Positions 17,103 through 27,636 of a stretch of DNA of 64,000 bases are shown in pieces. The notes below the pieces were generated by a model. The model worked only from the letters and a program-made list of their open reading frames with translations, made no database searches and had not been told where the DNA came from. The DNA is from Bacteroidota bacterium. Lineage in GTDB: Bacteria; Bacteroidota; Bacteroidia; Chitinophagales; Chitinophagaceae. Made by a program: the position numbers and the translations under genes. The stretch covers positions 62,001 to 126,000 of the forward strand of contig JADJQP010000004.1 of NCBI GenBank assembly GCA_016712665.1, written 5' to 3'. Position 1 is the stretch's first letter; each line of letters starts with the position of its first letter.

Positions 17103-18960
17103 TTAGATTTTTTCATCCATATGCCTTACAATAAATGCCTCTAGTTCCTCTTGGGTAATCGGAGTTCCTTTAATTTTATTGTATGGAATCGCATCCACCA
17201 AAAATTCACTTCTGATAATTTTGACCAATTGCCCATTATTGATTTCCGGAACAATTACTGTTTTAAAGTTATGTACAATTTCACTGAGGTTTTTGCAAAT
17301 GGTCTGATATTACGCAAATGACAATGAGAAATCTTATGTCCTTGTGCAATCATTTTTGCACCACAACTGTAATGACACCATACGTTGAACCCCATCCCAA
17401 AATCAAAATATCCCCAGCATCTTCACCTTGACAAATTTTTTGAGCGGGAATATAATCAGCAATAAGATCGACCTTAGCTTGTCGCGTTTTTACCATATGC
17501 TCATGGTTTTCGGCGTCATAACTTACATTACCTGTAATATCTTGCTTCTCCAAACCACCAATACGATGTTCAAGACCTGCGTAGCCAGGTACCACCCATG
17601 GTCTTACAAGTTTTTCATCGCGCTGATAGGGCATCAATTTTTCTTCGCCTTCTTCTAACGTCTTTTTAAAACTTACTTTAATTTCAGGAATATCCGATGC
17701 CTTTGGAAATTTCCAAGGCTCTGATCCATTGGCAATAAATCCGTCACTCAATAGAATAACCGGGGTCATGTGCTCAATAGCAATTCTACATGCTTCGATT
17801 GCCACTTCAAAACAATCGGAAGGCGAGGAGGTCGATAAAATAGGCATCGGACATTCCCCATTTCTACCATAGTAGGCTTGCATTAAGTCGCTTTGCTCCG
17901 TTTTAGTAGGCAAACCGGTTGAGGGACCACCCCTTTGAATATTAACGATTACCAGAGGGATTTCCAGCATATGAGCCAAGCCCATCGCTTCGGCCTTTAG
18001 CGCCATACCTGGACCTGAAGTAGTAGTGACCCCGATAGCTCCACCATACGACGCACCGATGGCAGAGGCAATTGCAGCAATTTCATCTTCTGCCTGAAAG
18101 GTTACTACATCATAATTTTTAAACTTACTTAAATCATGTAAAATATCTGATGCCGGTGTAATGGGATATGAGCCAAGAAATACAGGCAATCCGGATTTCT
18201 GAGCTGCGGTAACCAACCCTAATGATATCGCATAATTACCTGTAATACTTCTGTAAACACCAGGCTCTACTTTTGCTTTTGCTACGGTGTATCGAGATGT
18301 GAATGTTTCTGTAGTGTCTCCATAATTGTAACCCGCCTTAAGAGCTAGGATATTACTATCCATTACATCAGGTTTTTTGCCAAATTTTTCTTTAAGGAAA
18401 CTGATGGTAGTTTCCATATCGCGGTCATACATCCAATATAAAAACCCAAGAACAAACATATTTTTTGCTCGATCTTTTTCCTTCACACCTAATGAAGTGA
18501 TTTCTTTTAAGGCTTCGCGCGTTAGTTTGGTAACATCTATTTGGTAAACGGTATAGGATGCCAAGGATCCATTTTCAAGAGGGTTTACCCCCTCCGGATA
18601 ATTGGCCAAGCGTAAATTCTTGGCGTCAAAGCCATCGGTATTTAAAATGATAATCCCTCCCTTTTTAATGGACGATAGATTCACTTTAAGCGCGGCTGCA
18701 TTCATAACCACTAGCACATCGCAATGATCGCCTGAAGTAAAAACGGCTGTAGATGAAAAATGAAGCTGAAAACCACTAACCCCGGGTAGGGTACCAATTG
18801 GAGCCCGAATTTCCGCCGGAAAATCAGGGAAGGTTGATAAATCATTACCAATTAAGGCCGTATTGGTGGTAAATTGGGATCCGGTTAATTGAATACCGTC
18901 ACCACTATCTCCAGCAAACTTGATTACTACGTGTTCTAATTCTTGAATAGCCTGACTCAT
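17103..18960 (-). CDS. korA: 2-oxoacid:ferredoxin oxidoreductase, fused gamma-alpha subunit (two frameshifts)
   Basis: The N-terminal gamma-like domain begins KFAGDSGDGIQLTGSQF. The alpha/pyrimidine-binding domain carries FLGSYPITPASDILHDLS and TTSGPGMALKAEAMGLA. This fused layout is KorA of 2-oxoglutarate:ferredoxin oxidoreductase, which makes succinyl-CoA and CO2 and reduces ferredoxin. The uninterrupted frame ends early at 17350, but the missing C-terminus continues in other frames (KISHCHLRNIRPFAK, then TVIVPEINNGQLVKII, ending RHMDEKI). Adding one base at each T5 run (17353-17357 and 17290-17294) gives exactly 620 codons. Such short-run deletions in a core gene suggest sequence error. 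The start at 18960 is chosen because the -7 box covers the upstream ATG. The korB partner is not adjacent. Confidence 0.88.
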
Positions 18961-18966
18961 ATGGGG

Positions 18967-18974
18967 CAAAGTTA
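18967..18974 (-). promoter_or_regulatory. -7 element of korA
   Basis: TAACTTTG on the minus strand matches TAnnTTTG and ends six bases before the ATG at 18960. No clear -33 was found. It rules out the upstream ATG at 18969. Confidence 0.5.
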
Positions 18975-19041
18975 ATATTTAGGAAAGAATTTTAAAATAG
19001 AAAAAGGAGATAAATGGCTGAATCGTTACGCCACTTGCATT

Positions 19042-19911
19042 TTACTGGAGAACCTCAGCCATCGTTTTTCCAATATCAGCAGGACTGTCCACCACATGGA
19101 TTCCGCATTCACGCATGATCTTCATTTTAGCTGCTGCCGTATCGTCCGAACCGCCCACAATGGCTCCTGCATGTCCCATTCTTCTTCCGGGAGGTGCTGT
19201 TTGACCAGCAATAAACCCAACTACAGGCTTTCGCATATTATCTTTTAGCCAATGTGCGGCCTCGGCTTCCATTCCACCACCGATTTCTCCAATCATAATG
19301 ATGCCTTTGGTTTCCGGGTCATTCATTAAAAGTTCCACCGCTTCTCGTGTGGTAGTACCAATAATGGGGTCGCCACCAATTCCAATGGCTGTAGTTACAC
19401 CCAAACCTGCCTTTACCACCTGGTCTGCCGCTTCATAGGTTAGAGTGCCCGATTTGGATACAATACCAATCGTTCCTTTTTTAAAAATAAACCCGGGCAT
19501 GATGCCAACTTTGGCTTCGTCTGCGGTAATCACACCTGGACAATTAGGCCCCACCAATCGACAGTTTTTATCTTTAATATACTCTTTAGCCACTACCATA
19601 TCTTGAACAGGAATACCCTCAGTAATGCAGATAATGGTTTTGATACCGGCATCTGCCGCTTCCATAATAGCATCTGCCGCAAAGGCCGGGGGAACAAAAA
19701 TAATGGAAACATCCGCTCCAGCTTGAGTCACAGCATCTGAAACGGTATTAAAAACCGGCCTGTCCAAATGTGTACTGCCCCCTTTTCCGGGCGTTACACC
19801 ACCGACAACCTGAGTGCCATACTCTATCATTTGTGTGGCATGAAAGGTACCTTCTGTTCCGGTAAAACCCTGTACCACCACTCTGCTATCTTTATTTACT
19901 AGTACACCCAT
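19042..19911 (-). CDS. sucD: Succinyl-CoA synthetase alpha subunit
   Basis: A 289-residue subunit that carries the phosphohistidine and binds CoA; with SucC it converts succinyl-CoA, phosphate and ADP (or GDP) to succinate, CoA and the triphosphate. The CoA-binding loop GFTGTEGTFH lies near residue 15. The phospho-His is in RRMGHAGAIVGG near residue 245, with the preceding GFIAGQTAPPG. Length fits the family. It lies immediately upstream of korA on the same strand, whose product supplies succinyl-CoA, so the two genes serve consecutive TCA steps. sucC is not in the window. Confidence 0.95.
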   Translation of the reverse strand: MGVLVNKDSRVVVQGFTGTEGTFHATQMIEYGTQVVGGVTPGKGGSTHLDRPVFNTVSDAVTQAGADVSIIFVPPAFAADAIMEAADAGIKTIICITEGIPVQDMVVAKEYIKDKNCRLVGPNCPGVITADEAKVGIMPGFIFKKGTIGIVSKSGTLTYEAADQVVKAGLGVTTAIGIGGDPIIGTTTREAVELLMNDPETKGIIMIGEIGGGMEAEAAHWLKDNMRKPVVGFIAGQTAPPGRRMGHAGAIVGGSDDTAAAKMKIMRECGIHVVDSPADIGKTMAEVLQ

Positions 19912-19938
19912 AAAAGAAATTTTCTATTTTTTGAGGTG

Positions 19939-19946
19939 CAAATGTA
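19939..19946 (-). promoter_or_regulatory. -7 element of sucD
   Basis: TACATTTG on the minus strand, 27 bases before the sucD start codon. No -33 TTG was seen at the usual spacing. Confidence 0.45.
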
Positions 19947-20177
19947 TGCAAGAATTTTTAAAAAAACAGATAAGATGGGCAGAGTATTTACCGCAGCATC
20001 CCGATTCTTCACTGCATCCATTTGCACTCAGTGAAAAGATCATAAATATCGAGAAGGCAATCGGTAACATGCGGTAGACTAAAAACAGCAATTAATTTTC
20101 AAATACCGTTTTGTTTGGAATTCAGGTATTAAAATTTTATTATTAGCCTTCAAATGATTTGAACCACAGCTCAAAAA

Positions 20178-21685
20178 GTGACAATAAGCCACAACATACT
20201 GTCGATTTTACGAAAGGCCTATCCAATGATTTTGCTACTCATCGGTATTATTATTTGCGCAAAAAAGTCGCATGAAAACAATGTAAAAACCAAAAATGTC
20301 ATATTCAGCGATCAGGAGGGCTATTATATGTATCTTCCGGCCGTCTTTATTTATGGTGGGTTTGATCAGTATCCCATACATACTAAGGAGCAGTTTGGGT
20401 ATTATCAAAACACTAAAAAAGTATTTACCAAATATACTTGCGGCGTGGCCCTACTACAAATGCCGTTTTTTCTGATAGCACATGCCTATTGTAAATTTTC
20501 GGGAGGGCAAGCCGATGGATTCAGCCCAATGTACATGTCGCTACTCGACTTGTCAACCATCCTTTATGTTGCCTTCGGGTTTTTTTTACTTTTTCTCGCT
20601 TTGAAAAATCACTTTCATAAACCAATTCTACTGTTTGCATTTTTTTGCTTCTTTTTTGGGAGCAATTTGTATTACTATACAGTCATTGACAGCCTGATGT
20701 CCCATGCTTACAGTTTTTTCCTTATTGCTGCCCTACTCTACCTTACGCCCCGCTATTATGACAATCCGAGTTATCGCAATAGCGTCCTTTTAGGTTTACT
20801 AGTTGGGTTCATCATTCTCTGCAGGCCCACCAATATCATTGTTTTGATATACGTTTTGCTATACAATGTTTCCACTCGTGAGAGTTTAATCGAGCGAATT
20901 TCATTTTATAAAAACAGGCCCCCAAACTAATGGTCAGCATGCTTTGTACCTTCCTTGTTTTTGTACCTCAGTTTATGTACTGGTATCATTTATCTGGAAA
21001 TTTTATTCTGTATTCTTATGAAAAGGAAGGCTTCATTTATTGGAAATCGCCAAAAATTGCGAAGGTGCTTTTTGGTTTGTGGAATGGCTGGATTTTATAT
21101 ACTCCAATGATGCTGTTTGCACTGAGCGGACTCTATTTTGCCCTACGTCAAAAAGTAAAAAACACCTTCTCTACTTTGATCCTTTTTTTAATTGCCACCT
21201 ACGTATTTGCGAGTTGGTGGGCTTGGTGGTTTGGGGGTGCGTATGGGCATCGATGTTACATTGATTTGTATCCTTTCCTCATTCCATTTTTCTGCATTTT
21301 TCTACAAAAAATTTCTGAACAGTCGCTTAGAAAAAAAATTGTAATGGGCTCCCTATTTCTTCTTATAGTATTTCACAACCTGCGGATGATTGACTTGTAT
21401 ACCAAGACCAAACCTTGGGATGGGCCTGCATTTACTCTAAACACCTATTTACTACTTCAAAAGAGAATTTTTTCCCTTTTCTATAGCATCAAACTAATAC
21501 ATTCTATTCTTTTCTCTTGGCAGCGATACTTTTTGAAAGCACTTTATAAATATCTAAAAAGTCAGGTTGTCCGCTTAAAAGAATCTCATGCTTTCGCATG
21601 GTTTCTACATCACCTCTGCTGGCCGGACCGGTTTGTAATGCTTCCGGTTCACCCCCTAATGCTTTACTCGTTGTGTCTGAAATAA
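20178..21685 (+). CDS. Polytopic membrane protein, glycosyltransferase-like (frameshifted)
   Basis: Two abutting frames (20178-20930 and 20930-21685) join when one A is added to the A5 run at 20911-20915, giving FYKKQAPKLMVSML across the join. The product has about ten hydrophobic helices and loops such as FSDQEGYYMYLPAVFIYG and FASWWAWWFGGAYGHRCYIDLYPFLIP, reminiscent of GT39/GT87-like membrane glycosyltransferases. This is resemblance, not a motif proof. The start is GTG at 20178 or ATG at 20226. The last 60 residues overlap the convergent DUF2520 gene by 182 bases and look artefactual, so another shift near 21470 probably hides a stop codon around 21500. Confidence 0.6.
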
Positions 21686-22270
21686 TGGGATATAAAATTT
21701 CGAAGGGGACCCCTTCCTTTTCAACAATATTTTTACAAATGGTAAAAAGGTGATTGGTAAAATTATTTGCAAAAACAGCAGCTAGGTGCAATACAGATTT
21801 TTGATGATCATCTAGAGGGTACTGTTTTGTAGTGATTGAGTCTGCCAGTACCTTAACAACTTCCCTGTCCACGGCAGCACTGCAATTCACCACAAGGGGA
21901 ATATCTTTTTATCAGGTAATTCCTTTTTACTGATGGAGTAAACACACCATAGACAGGCTAACTGGTTTGACATCATGGCCAGTTCATGTAAGTGGATGGA
22001 TCCCGCTGTGTGTATAACGAGCTTGTCGGGCAAGAAAATGCGCTTAGCCATTTCAAGCAATACATCATCCTTCACCGCAAAGAGGTATACATCTGCATCG
22101 CGATTTACATCCAGCATATTGTCGGAAAACGAGCAAGCAAGCTGATTTGCCAGTTGCTCTGCATGCGACAAATGATACGAAATCACTTGCACGATTTCAA
22201 AACCAGCTGTTTGAAATTTTTTACCAAAAAAAGTAGCAATATTCCCTGATCCTATAAGTACAATTTTCAC
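21504..22270 (-). CDS. DUF2520 Rossmann-like protein (frameshifted)
   Basis: Two overlapping frames become a 255-residue protein when one base is added to the T5 run at 21906-21910; the join then reads LPDKKDIPLVVNCSAA. The N-terminus MKIVLIGSGNIATFFGKKF is an NAD(P)-binding loop. The C-terminal half VLHLAAVFANNFTNHLFTI is the DUF2520 helical region, similar to 6-phosphogluconate dehydrogenase-type C-terminal domains. These proteins are common in Bacteroidota next to general housekeeping genes; the substrate is unknown. It lies 27 bases downstream of porX on the same strand. Confidence 0.75.
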
Positions 22271-22297
22271 AGTGTAAAGGTAAACAATGTGCTGCTT

Positions 22298-23851
22298 TTA
22301 TTTGCTTTCCATTTTTACCAATGGCACCAGCATTTCTTCAAGCGAAACACCTCCATGCTGAAAGGTATTTCTAAAATAGTTGACAAAATGATTATAATTA
22401 TTGGGGTAACAAAGGAAGCCCTGATTTTTTGAAAAAATAAAGGTTGAATTGAAATTGGGTTTCGGTAAACCTATTTCATTCGGTTCGCGGTACGACAATA
22501 CCTCTTTATTGTCATATTGCAGATTTCTTCCATGTTTATATCTAATATTTGAGGTAGTTTGTTTATCGCCAATAACTTTGCTTGGCGATTTTACCTGAAT
22601 GCTGCCATGGTCGGTAGCCACTATTAATTTAATATTTTTGTCCGCCACTTTTTTGAGGCCTGCAAAAAGAGGTGAATGCTCAAACCAGCTTTGTGTTAGT
22701 GAACGATATGAAATTTCATCATTGGCCAGTTCCTTCAGCACTTCCATTTCTGTACGAGCATGTGAAAGCATATCCACAAAATTATACACGATGATATTCA
22801 AATCATTATGCAACATATTTTGGATATTGCTCTCCAATAATTCGCCATTATAATGATTGGTAACCTTTGTGTAGGAAAACTTAATATGCGATAAGTTATT
22901 TCGTTTCAATTGATCTGCAAAAAAAGGCTCCTCGTATAGATTTTTACCCCCATCCTCATCATCGTTTTTCCACTCCACCGGATATTTCTTTTCAATATCC
23001 ATGGGCAACATGCCAGCAAAAATGGCATTTCTGCTGTATTGCGTGGTAGTTGGCAAGGTGGCGAGTACAATATCTTCTTCCAATAATCTGAAGTATTCAG
23101 TAAACTTTGGTTGTATCATTTTCCACTGATCATAGCGCAAATTATCAATCAGCACAAAAAAAACAGGTTTCCCTTTTTCAAGAAATGGAAAGACATGCTT
23201 TTTCATTAAGGAATGACTCATGACTGGGGCATCAGCTTCTTTTGCTTTAATCCACTTGGCATAATTTTTATCGATGAATTTGCAAAACTCGTTATTGGCC
23301 TCTTCCTTCTGTGATTGATGAATTTCTTGCATTTCCGGACTATCAGACTTTTGCATCTCTAACTCCCAGTACACAATTTTTTTATACAATTCGCACCACT
23401 CTGCATAATCGGGATTTGAATTGAGGGCTAAAAAAAGTTTTCTGAATTCCTGTTGATAATTCTGCGTTGTTTTCTCACTAACCAAACTCTTCGAATCAAT
23501 AATCTTTTTTAAAGTATGTAGGATTTGATTGGGATTCACCGGCTTAATCAGATAATCGGTAATTTGTGCACCGATGGCATCTTCCATAATATTTTCCGCT
23601 TCATTTTTAGTAACCATCACCACTGGAATATGAACATTATATTCTTTTATCTGCGAAAGGGTTTCAAGCCCAGTCATACCAGGCATACTTTCATCAAGTA
23701 ATATTACATCAATATGGTTATTTTTTAAATACTCCAGCCCATCATATCCGTTTGACAAACACTCTACTTCATAGCCTTTGTTCTCTAGAAACATTACTTG
23801 AGATTTCAATGAATCCATTTCATCATCTATCCACAAAATTTTAGTATTCAT
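22298..23851 (-). CDS. porX: PorX, T9SS response regulator with PglZ domain
   Basis: A 517-residue protein. The N-terminal receiver domain has the acidic pair in ILWIDDEMD, the phospho-acceptor Asp in DVILLDESMPG and the conserved Lys in DYLIKPVNP. The C-terminal PglZ/alkaline-phosphatase-like domain (about residues 200-510) has VLIDNLRYDQWKMI, TTTQYSRNAIFAGMLP, VDMLSHAR and ATDHGSIQV, carrying metal-binding Asp and His residues. This REC-PglZ architecture defines PorX. With the histidine kinase PorY, PorX controls T9SS gene expression and cargo export in Bacteroidota. The ATG at 23851 is preferred over 23869 because it starts the receiver strand directly and lies downstream of a -7 box TATTTTTG (minus strand 23877-23884). 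Confidence 0.92.
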   Translation of the reverse strand: MNTKILWIDDEMDSLKSQVMFLENKGYEVECLSNGYDGLEYLKNNHIDVILLDESMPGMTGLETLSQIKEYNVHIPVVMVTKNEAENIMEDAIGAQITDYLIKPVNPNQILHTLKKIIDSKSLVSEKTTQNYQQEFRKLFLALNSNPDYAEWCELYKKIVYWELEMQKSDSPEMQEIHQSQKEEANNEFCKFIDKNYAKWIKAKEADAPVMSHSLMKKHVFPFLEKGKPVFFVLIDNLRYDQWKMIQPKFTEYFRLLEEDIVLATLPTTTQYSRNAIFAGMLPMDIEKKYPVEWKNDDEDGGKNLYEEPFFADQLKRNNLSHIKFSYTKVTNHYNGELLESNIQNMLHNDLNIIVYNFVDMLSHARTEMEVLKELANDEISYRSLTQSWFEHSPLFAGLKKVADKNIKLIVATDHGSIQVKSPSKVIGDKQTTSNIRYKHGRNLQYDNKEVLSYREPNEIGLPKPNFNSTFIFSKNQGFLCYPNNYNHFVNYFRNTFQHGGVSLEEMLVPLVKMESK

Positions 23852-23876
23852 ATCCAATAATTTTAGCAAAAATAAT

Positions 23877-23884
23877 TTTATTGC
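23877..23884 (-). promoter_or_regulatory. -7 element of porX
   Basis: TATTTTTG on the minus strand, 25 bases before the chosen ATG. A TTTG at 23900-23903 is only 15 bases upstream, shorter than the usual spacer. Confidence 0.4.
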
Positions 23885-23996
23885 CCTACCAAAAAACTAT
23901 TTGTGAAAAAATTGTGACTTCAGCCTCCTTGAATAATTTGACAACCCGCTGTGCCTCAAGCAAAAAAATATGTATTATTGTACAAACTTTTATTCC

Positions 23997-25317
23997 ATGA
24001 GGAAATTACAACTGATTTTTGCCATGCTTTTGTTAGTTTCAAAGGCCGGTGCACAAATTGATTTAAAAAGCACAACCGCCATGCTGCAAGAATGCCTGCA
24101 ACTTAATGCCGGATCAACTCCTACCCTTTTTTCCTTATTTGAGCAATCAGGTATGATGGAATATAAACAGACCAATCTAATTCAACGCATTAAACTATCC
24201 GATTTACATAGCATTACCGTCAACGCAAACATTAGTGGCTATTCGGTAGATATGAATTGCTTTGAAGAGAATCTTTGTATTAACTTTATTAAGAACGATA
24301 CCTCAAACAGCTCTCTAAAGGGCACTGCCATCCAATTTACAGAATTGATTCTAGCCAATACCTTTGCTGACAATTTAGGAAATTTGGTAAATCACTTTAA
24401 AACCACTGAACCACCTCTCATCAAAACCTTATTCAAAACAGCCGATGGCAATACGCCCGTTTTAGGTGGTAAAAGACCACCCAAAATACCTACCCCCTGC
24501 AGTGAAAAAAGTGGAACCCAAAGAGGAAATCGATAAAGACGAAGTAGAAAAAGAGGAGGCTGTACAGCCTGTTCCTGAAAAAAAATCGAATGCTCGAGCC
24601 AAACGAGCTGAAAAGAAAGAAAAAGAAGAGGAAGAAGAAGAACCTAAAGAAGTACGCAAATCACCTACCAGAAAATCTGTTAAAAAAGAGGAGAAGGAAG
24701 AAGAAAGCGATGCAGAGGAAAAAACATCACCCAGAGAAAAGCGCAAAGCTGCTCGAAAAGAAGCAGCAGAGGAGGAAGAAGAAAAAAATGGGGATGAAGA
24801 TACACCGAGTGAACGAAAGAAAGGTACCCGCAACAAACTCATTGAGGACGTAAATGATCCCTATGCTGATGAATCCAAATCGAAAGCAGGAAGCGATTTT
24901 TGCAACCAATTATTGGCTATCTTACAAAGTGGAAAAGAAAACAAATTCAAAAATATTGAAGGAAAACTTACCAATGCAGATACTAAAATTAATGATAGCA
25001 AAGTGAAACTGAAAGGAGCAAGAAAAAACTATCTATCATGGTTTAAAAAAGAAAGAGCCTTTATTGCCGAATTGAAATCGAGCACTGATTATGAATCGAT
25101 TGTAAAGGATTTTGAAAATATACAAACCCAGCTTGATGAATGCCTTGGTGCAGGTTGGGATATGGAAGATAAATCGAGCAGCGAAGAATACGCAAAATTA
25201 AAAACGGAAGTAAGAGATGTTGAATTTAAAAAGGAAAGCGACGAAGCCATGCCGACTATTCGTGTAATATTTCTTGAAAATGGAGGCAAGTTTACCATGT
25301 TTATGCGGGTGAAGTAA
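23997..25317 (+). CDS. Exported protein with Glu/Lys-rich disordered middle (frameshifted)
   Basis: The first frame (from ATG 23997) has a signal peptide ending SKAGAQ and about 140 ordered residues. At about 24465-24475 coding moves to another frame (removing one G would give PVLVVKDHPKYLPP), for about 439 residues in all. The middle third is an extreme Glu/Lys/Arg-rich region (roughly residues 170-280) with runs of E and K and few hydrophobics, likely disordered or extended. The C-terminal 150 residues are helical and charged, ending GGKFTMFMRVK. No family was recognised, and no sorting domain is seen. The upstream neighbour porX is divergent. Confidence 0.65.
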
Positions 25318-25336
25318 AACATCTTCTACTAACCAG

Positions 25337-25368
25337 TTGTTGCTATCATATTCTGCATGCTATATTTG
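25337..25368 (+). promoter_or_regulatory. Promoter of the DUF3817 gene
   Basis: TTG triplets at 25337-25342 and TATATTTG at 25361-25368 give a spacer of about 18-21 bases. The -7 ends four bases before the ATG at 25373, implying a leaderless or nearly leaderless mRNA. Confidence 0.6.
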
Positions 25369-25372
25369 TGGC

Positions 25373-25681
25373 ATGAACAACAAAACAAAGGTAATTCATC
25401 AATTGAGAATAATTGGTCTACTGGAAGGCATTTCCTATCTGATTCTGCTATGTATTTCCATGCCATTAAAATATTTGTTTCAGCTTCCACAGGCAGTAGT
25501 GTGGAATGGATGGGTACATGGCGCCTTATTTGTACTTTTTGCACTGGCAGTACTACAAGCCTGGATTGTATGCCGTTGGCCTTTTAAAAGAGCCTTTACC
25601 GCAGGCTTGCTTTCACTACTACCCATTGGCACCTTCCTTTTCGACAAGTCTCTAAAAGCGGAACAAGCCACTTACCAATAA
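25373..25681 (+). CDS. DUF3817 small integral membrane protein
   Basis: A 102-residue protein from the ATG at 25373. It has three hydrophobic segments, the conserved RIIGLLEGISYLIL start, the middle VVWNGWVHGALFVLF and the end GLLSLLPIGTFLFDKSL, which together match DUF3817. Function is unknown. The longer frame beginning at 25337 would put the promoter inside the gene, so it was not used. It stands alone between two secreted-protein genes. Confidence 0.78.
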   Translation: MNNKTKVIHQLRIIGLLEGISYLILLCISMPLKYLFQLPQAVVWNGWVHGALFVLFALAVLQAWIVCRWPFKRAFTAGLLSLLPIGTFLFDKSLKAEQATYQ

Positions 25682-25725
25682 AAATAATTTTCAAGCAATC
25701 ATGTAGAATTGTAGCTGACTGGCTG

Positions 25726-25733
25726 TACCTTTG
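25726..25733 (+). promoter_or_regulatory. -7 element of the reprolysin-like gene
   Basis: TACCTTTG, followed by CG, ends 21 bases before the ATG at 25755. The nearest TTG (25709-25711) is too close for a standard -33. Confidence 0.5.
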
Positions 25734-25754
25734 CGATAATCAAAATGATAATGT

Positions 25755-27575
25755 ATGAAAAAACTGTATACTTTACTTGTTATTGTATTTTTGGCATGTA
25801 CTGCCTCCATTGCACAAACGCAAGAACTAGTTGTAAGAACACTGAATGCCGGAGAACTTCCTGCTGGTGAAGTGCATCAATTTCCAAATGCCGTCCAAAC
25901 CAAATATGCAGAAATTGATTTCGGACTTCTCAACGAAAAAGGAGTATTCAGTCTGAGTCTATTCGATAATCAAAAAATTCAATTTCGTTTTGAAAAATTA
26001 TTTAGCTATAGCGTAGGTTCAACAAGTTGGTATGGCAAAAGCACCGATGGCTCCGGCGACGTAATTTTTAGTTTTTATCTTGGACAAAGCAGTGGTACTA
26101 TCGTAGATGATTTTAATAAAAAATATATCATGCAGCAAATTGCTGGCTCTACCATTTATGCCATTACTTTGGTGAATGTAGAAAGTATGAATGAGTCAAA
26201 TGGTGCATCTACTGATTATATACTACCTGATGAACGGAATAAAAAAAGCCGAGCGAATCCGGATGTATGCGCTGTGGGAACTACCTGTCCGGCAAGTACT
26301 ATTGACCTTATGGTACTGGGCAATGCACAAGCCATTACCGACGCGGGTGGCACGGTACCCGCTTTTGTTACCAGCGCCACTACAGCCACCACACAAATGA
26401 ATACTGCTTATGCCAATAGCGGCGGCACCGGTCTCACATTCAATTTAATTCATTGCAATGCTACTGCCTTTGTTGCTACAGCCGATATTAATGCTGACCT
26501 TACCAATTTTGCAGCCGATGCGGGTATACAAGCACTTCGCAATACCTACTATGCCGATTTGGTTAGTTTCTGGGTGGGTGGTGCATATGATTGTGGACTC
26601 GGCTATTTAAATACAAATCCTACTAACTATAACAGCAACAGTGCCTACAATGTTTGTTCCTACAGTTGCGCCACTACCAATTTAACCTTTGCCCATGAGT
26701 GCGGACATAATATGGGTTTACGACATGACTATTTTGTAGATGGTGGTGTTACCCCATGCTCGCACCATCATGGCTATACCAATCAGGTAGTCATACCAAG
26801 CGGTTTGCCTGCTACCGGCAGATGGCGTACGATTATGGCCTATAACAATGAGTGTAGTGCTAATGGATTTAATTGTACTAGACTAGCTCGCTGGGCGAAT
26901 CCGAGTTCCAATTATTTGGGCGACCCAACTGGAATTGCGATTGGGCAACCACAGCCGGCTAATGAAATATATGGCTTTGAAAGATTTAAATGTGTAGTGG
27001 CAGGTTTTAGAAACAATCCATTGCCATTGGATTTGCTTTCTTTTGAAGGTAAACATGTTGACAATAGATGCAAACTACTTTGGACCACCACCAATGAAAA
27101 TAATTTCAAAGGTTTTGAAGTTGAAATGAAAAATAGTTTTCAAGATGACTTTAAAAAGCTGGCTTTTGTCGAGAGTCGTGGAAATGCAAATGGCGTTAGC
27201 ACGTATAATCTATTAAGTGATGTATTAATGCCCGGTCAGTATTATTTCAGACTGAAGCTACTAGATTTAGATAATCAATATAAGTACAGCGAAGTAATAC
27301 AGGTTAGCATTTCAGGAAACGAATTTCAGTCGAGTATTTTTCCAAATCCATCTAAAGGGCAATTTAGCATTCAACTATATAATCCGAAAAGCCAGGCATT
27401 AAAAATTACACTTAGTGATATGATGGGAAAAGAAATAGCCACTCTATTGAATGAAAATTGTGGCATTGGTAGTAAAGAATTGAAGTGCCATACATCGGGA
27501 CTAGCTAAGGGAATTTACATTTGTACCATTTCAGGTAAAGATGAAAAATATATTAGCAAATTGGTGATTGAATAA
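25755..27575 (+). CDS. Secreted reprolysin-like (M12B) metalloprotease with T9SS sorting domain
   Basis: A 606-residue protein. The signal peptide ends ACTASIAQ (about residue 20). A propeptide-like region is followed by the metzincin domain with zinc site TFAHECGHNMGLRHDYF (about residues 312-328) and the Met-turn RTIMAYNNEC. Cys-rich loops nearby are typical of adamalysin-like enzymes. A fibronectin-like linker with CKLLWTTTNENNFKGFEVE follows (the T9SS-associated domain that precedes the sorting signal). The type A sorting domain begins SSIFPNPSKGQFSI and ends KYISKLVIE. It is a T9SS-exported endopeptidase; the substrate is unknown. Confidence 0.87.
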   Translation: MKKLYTLLVIVFLACTASIAQTQELVVRTLNAGELPAGEVHQFPNAVQTKYAEIDFGLLNEKGVFSLSLFDNQKIQFRFEKLFSYSVGSTSWYGKSTDGSGDVIFSFYLGQSSGTIVDDFNKKYIMQQIAGSTIYAITLVNVESMNESNGASTDYILPDERNKKSRANPDVCAVGTTCPASTIDLMVLGNAQAITDAGGTVPAFVTSATTATTQMNTAYANSGGTGLTFNLIHCNATAFVATADINADLTNFAADAGIQALRNTYYADLVSFWVGGAYDCGLGYLNTNPTNYNSNSAYNVCSYSCATTNLTFAHECGHNMGLRHDYFVDGGVTPCSHHHGYTNQVVIPSGLPATGRWRTIMAYNNECSANGFNCTRLARWANPSSNYLGDPTGIAIGQPQPANEIYGFERFKCVVAGFRNNPLPLDLLSFEGKHVDNRCKLLWTTTNENNFKGFEVEMKNSFQDDFKKLAFVESRGNANGVSTYNLLSDVLMPGQYYFRLKLLDLDNQYKYSEVIQVSISGNEFQSSIFPNPSKGQFSIQLYNPKSQALKITLSDMMGKEIATLLNENCGIGSKELKCHTSGLAKGIYICTISGKDEKYISKLVIE

Positions 27576-27636
27576 GCACTTCAATAAAACACTTGCTTCA
27601 AATAAAATTTGTCGTTACAATCTATTTCAATACCGA

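Noticed and set aside
20041..20075. Possible third copy of the dispersed repeat (ATCGAGAAGGCAATCGG)
   Set aside because: Only about ten bases match the 4994/7537 element, within chance.
24462..24842. Serine-rich frame on the minus strand
   Set aside because: It is the antisense of the Glu/Lys-rich region (GAA/GAG read as TTC/CTC); the composition is a shadow.
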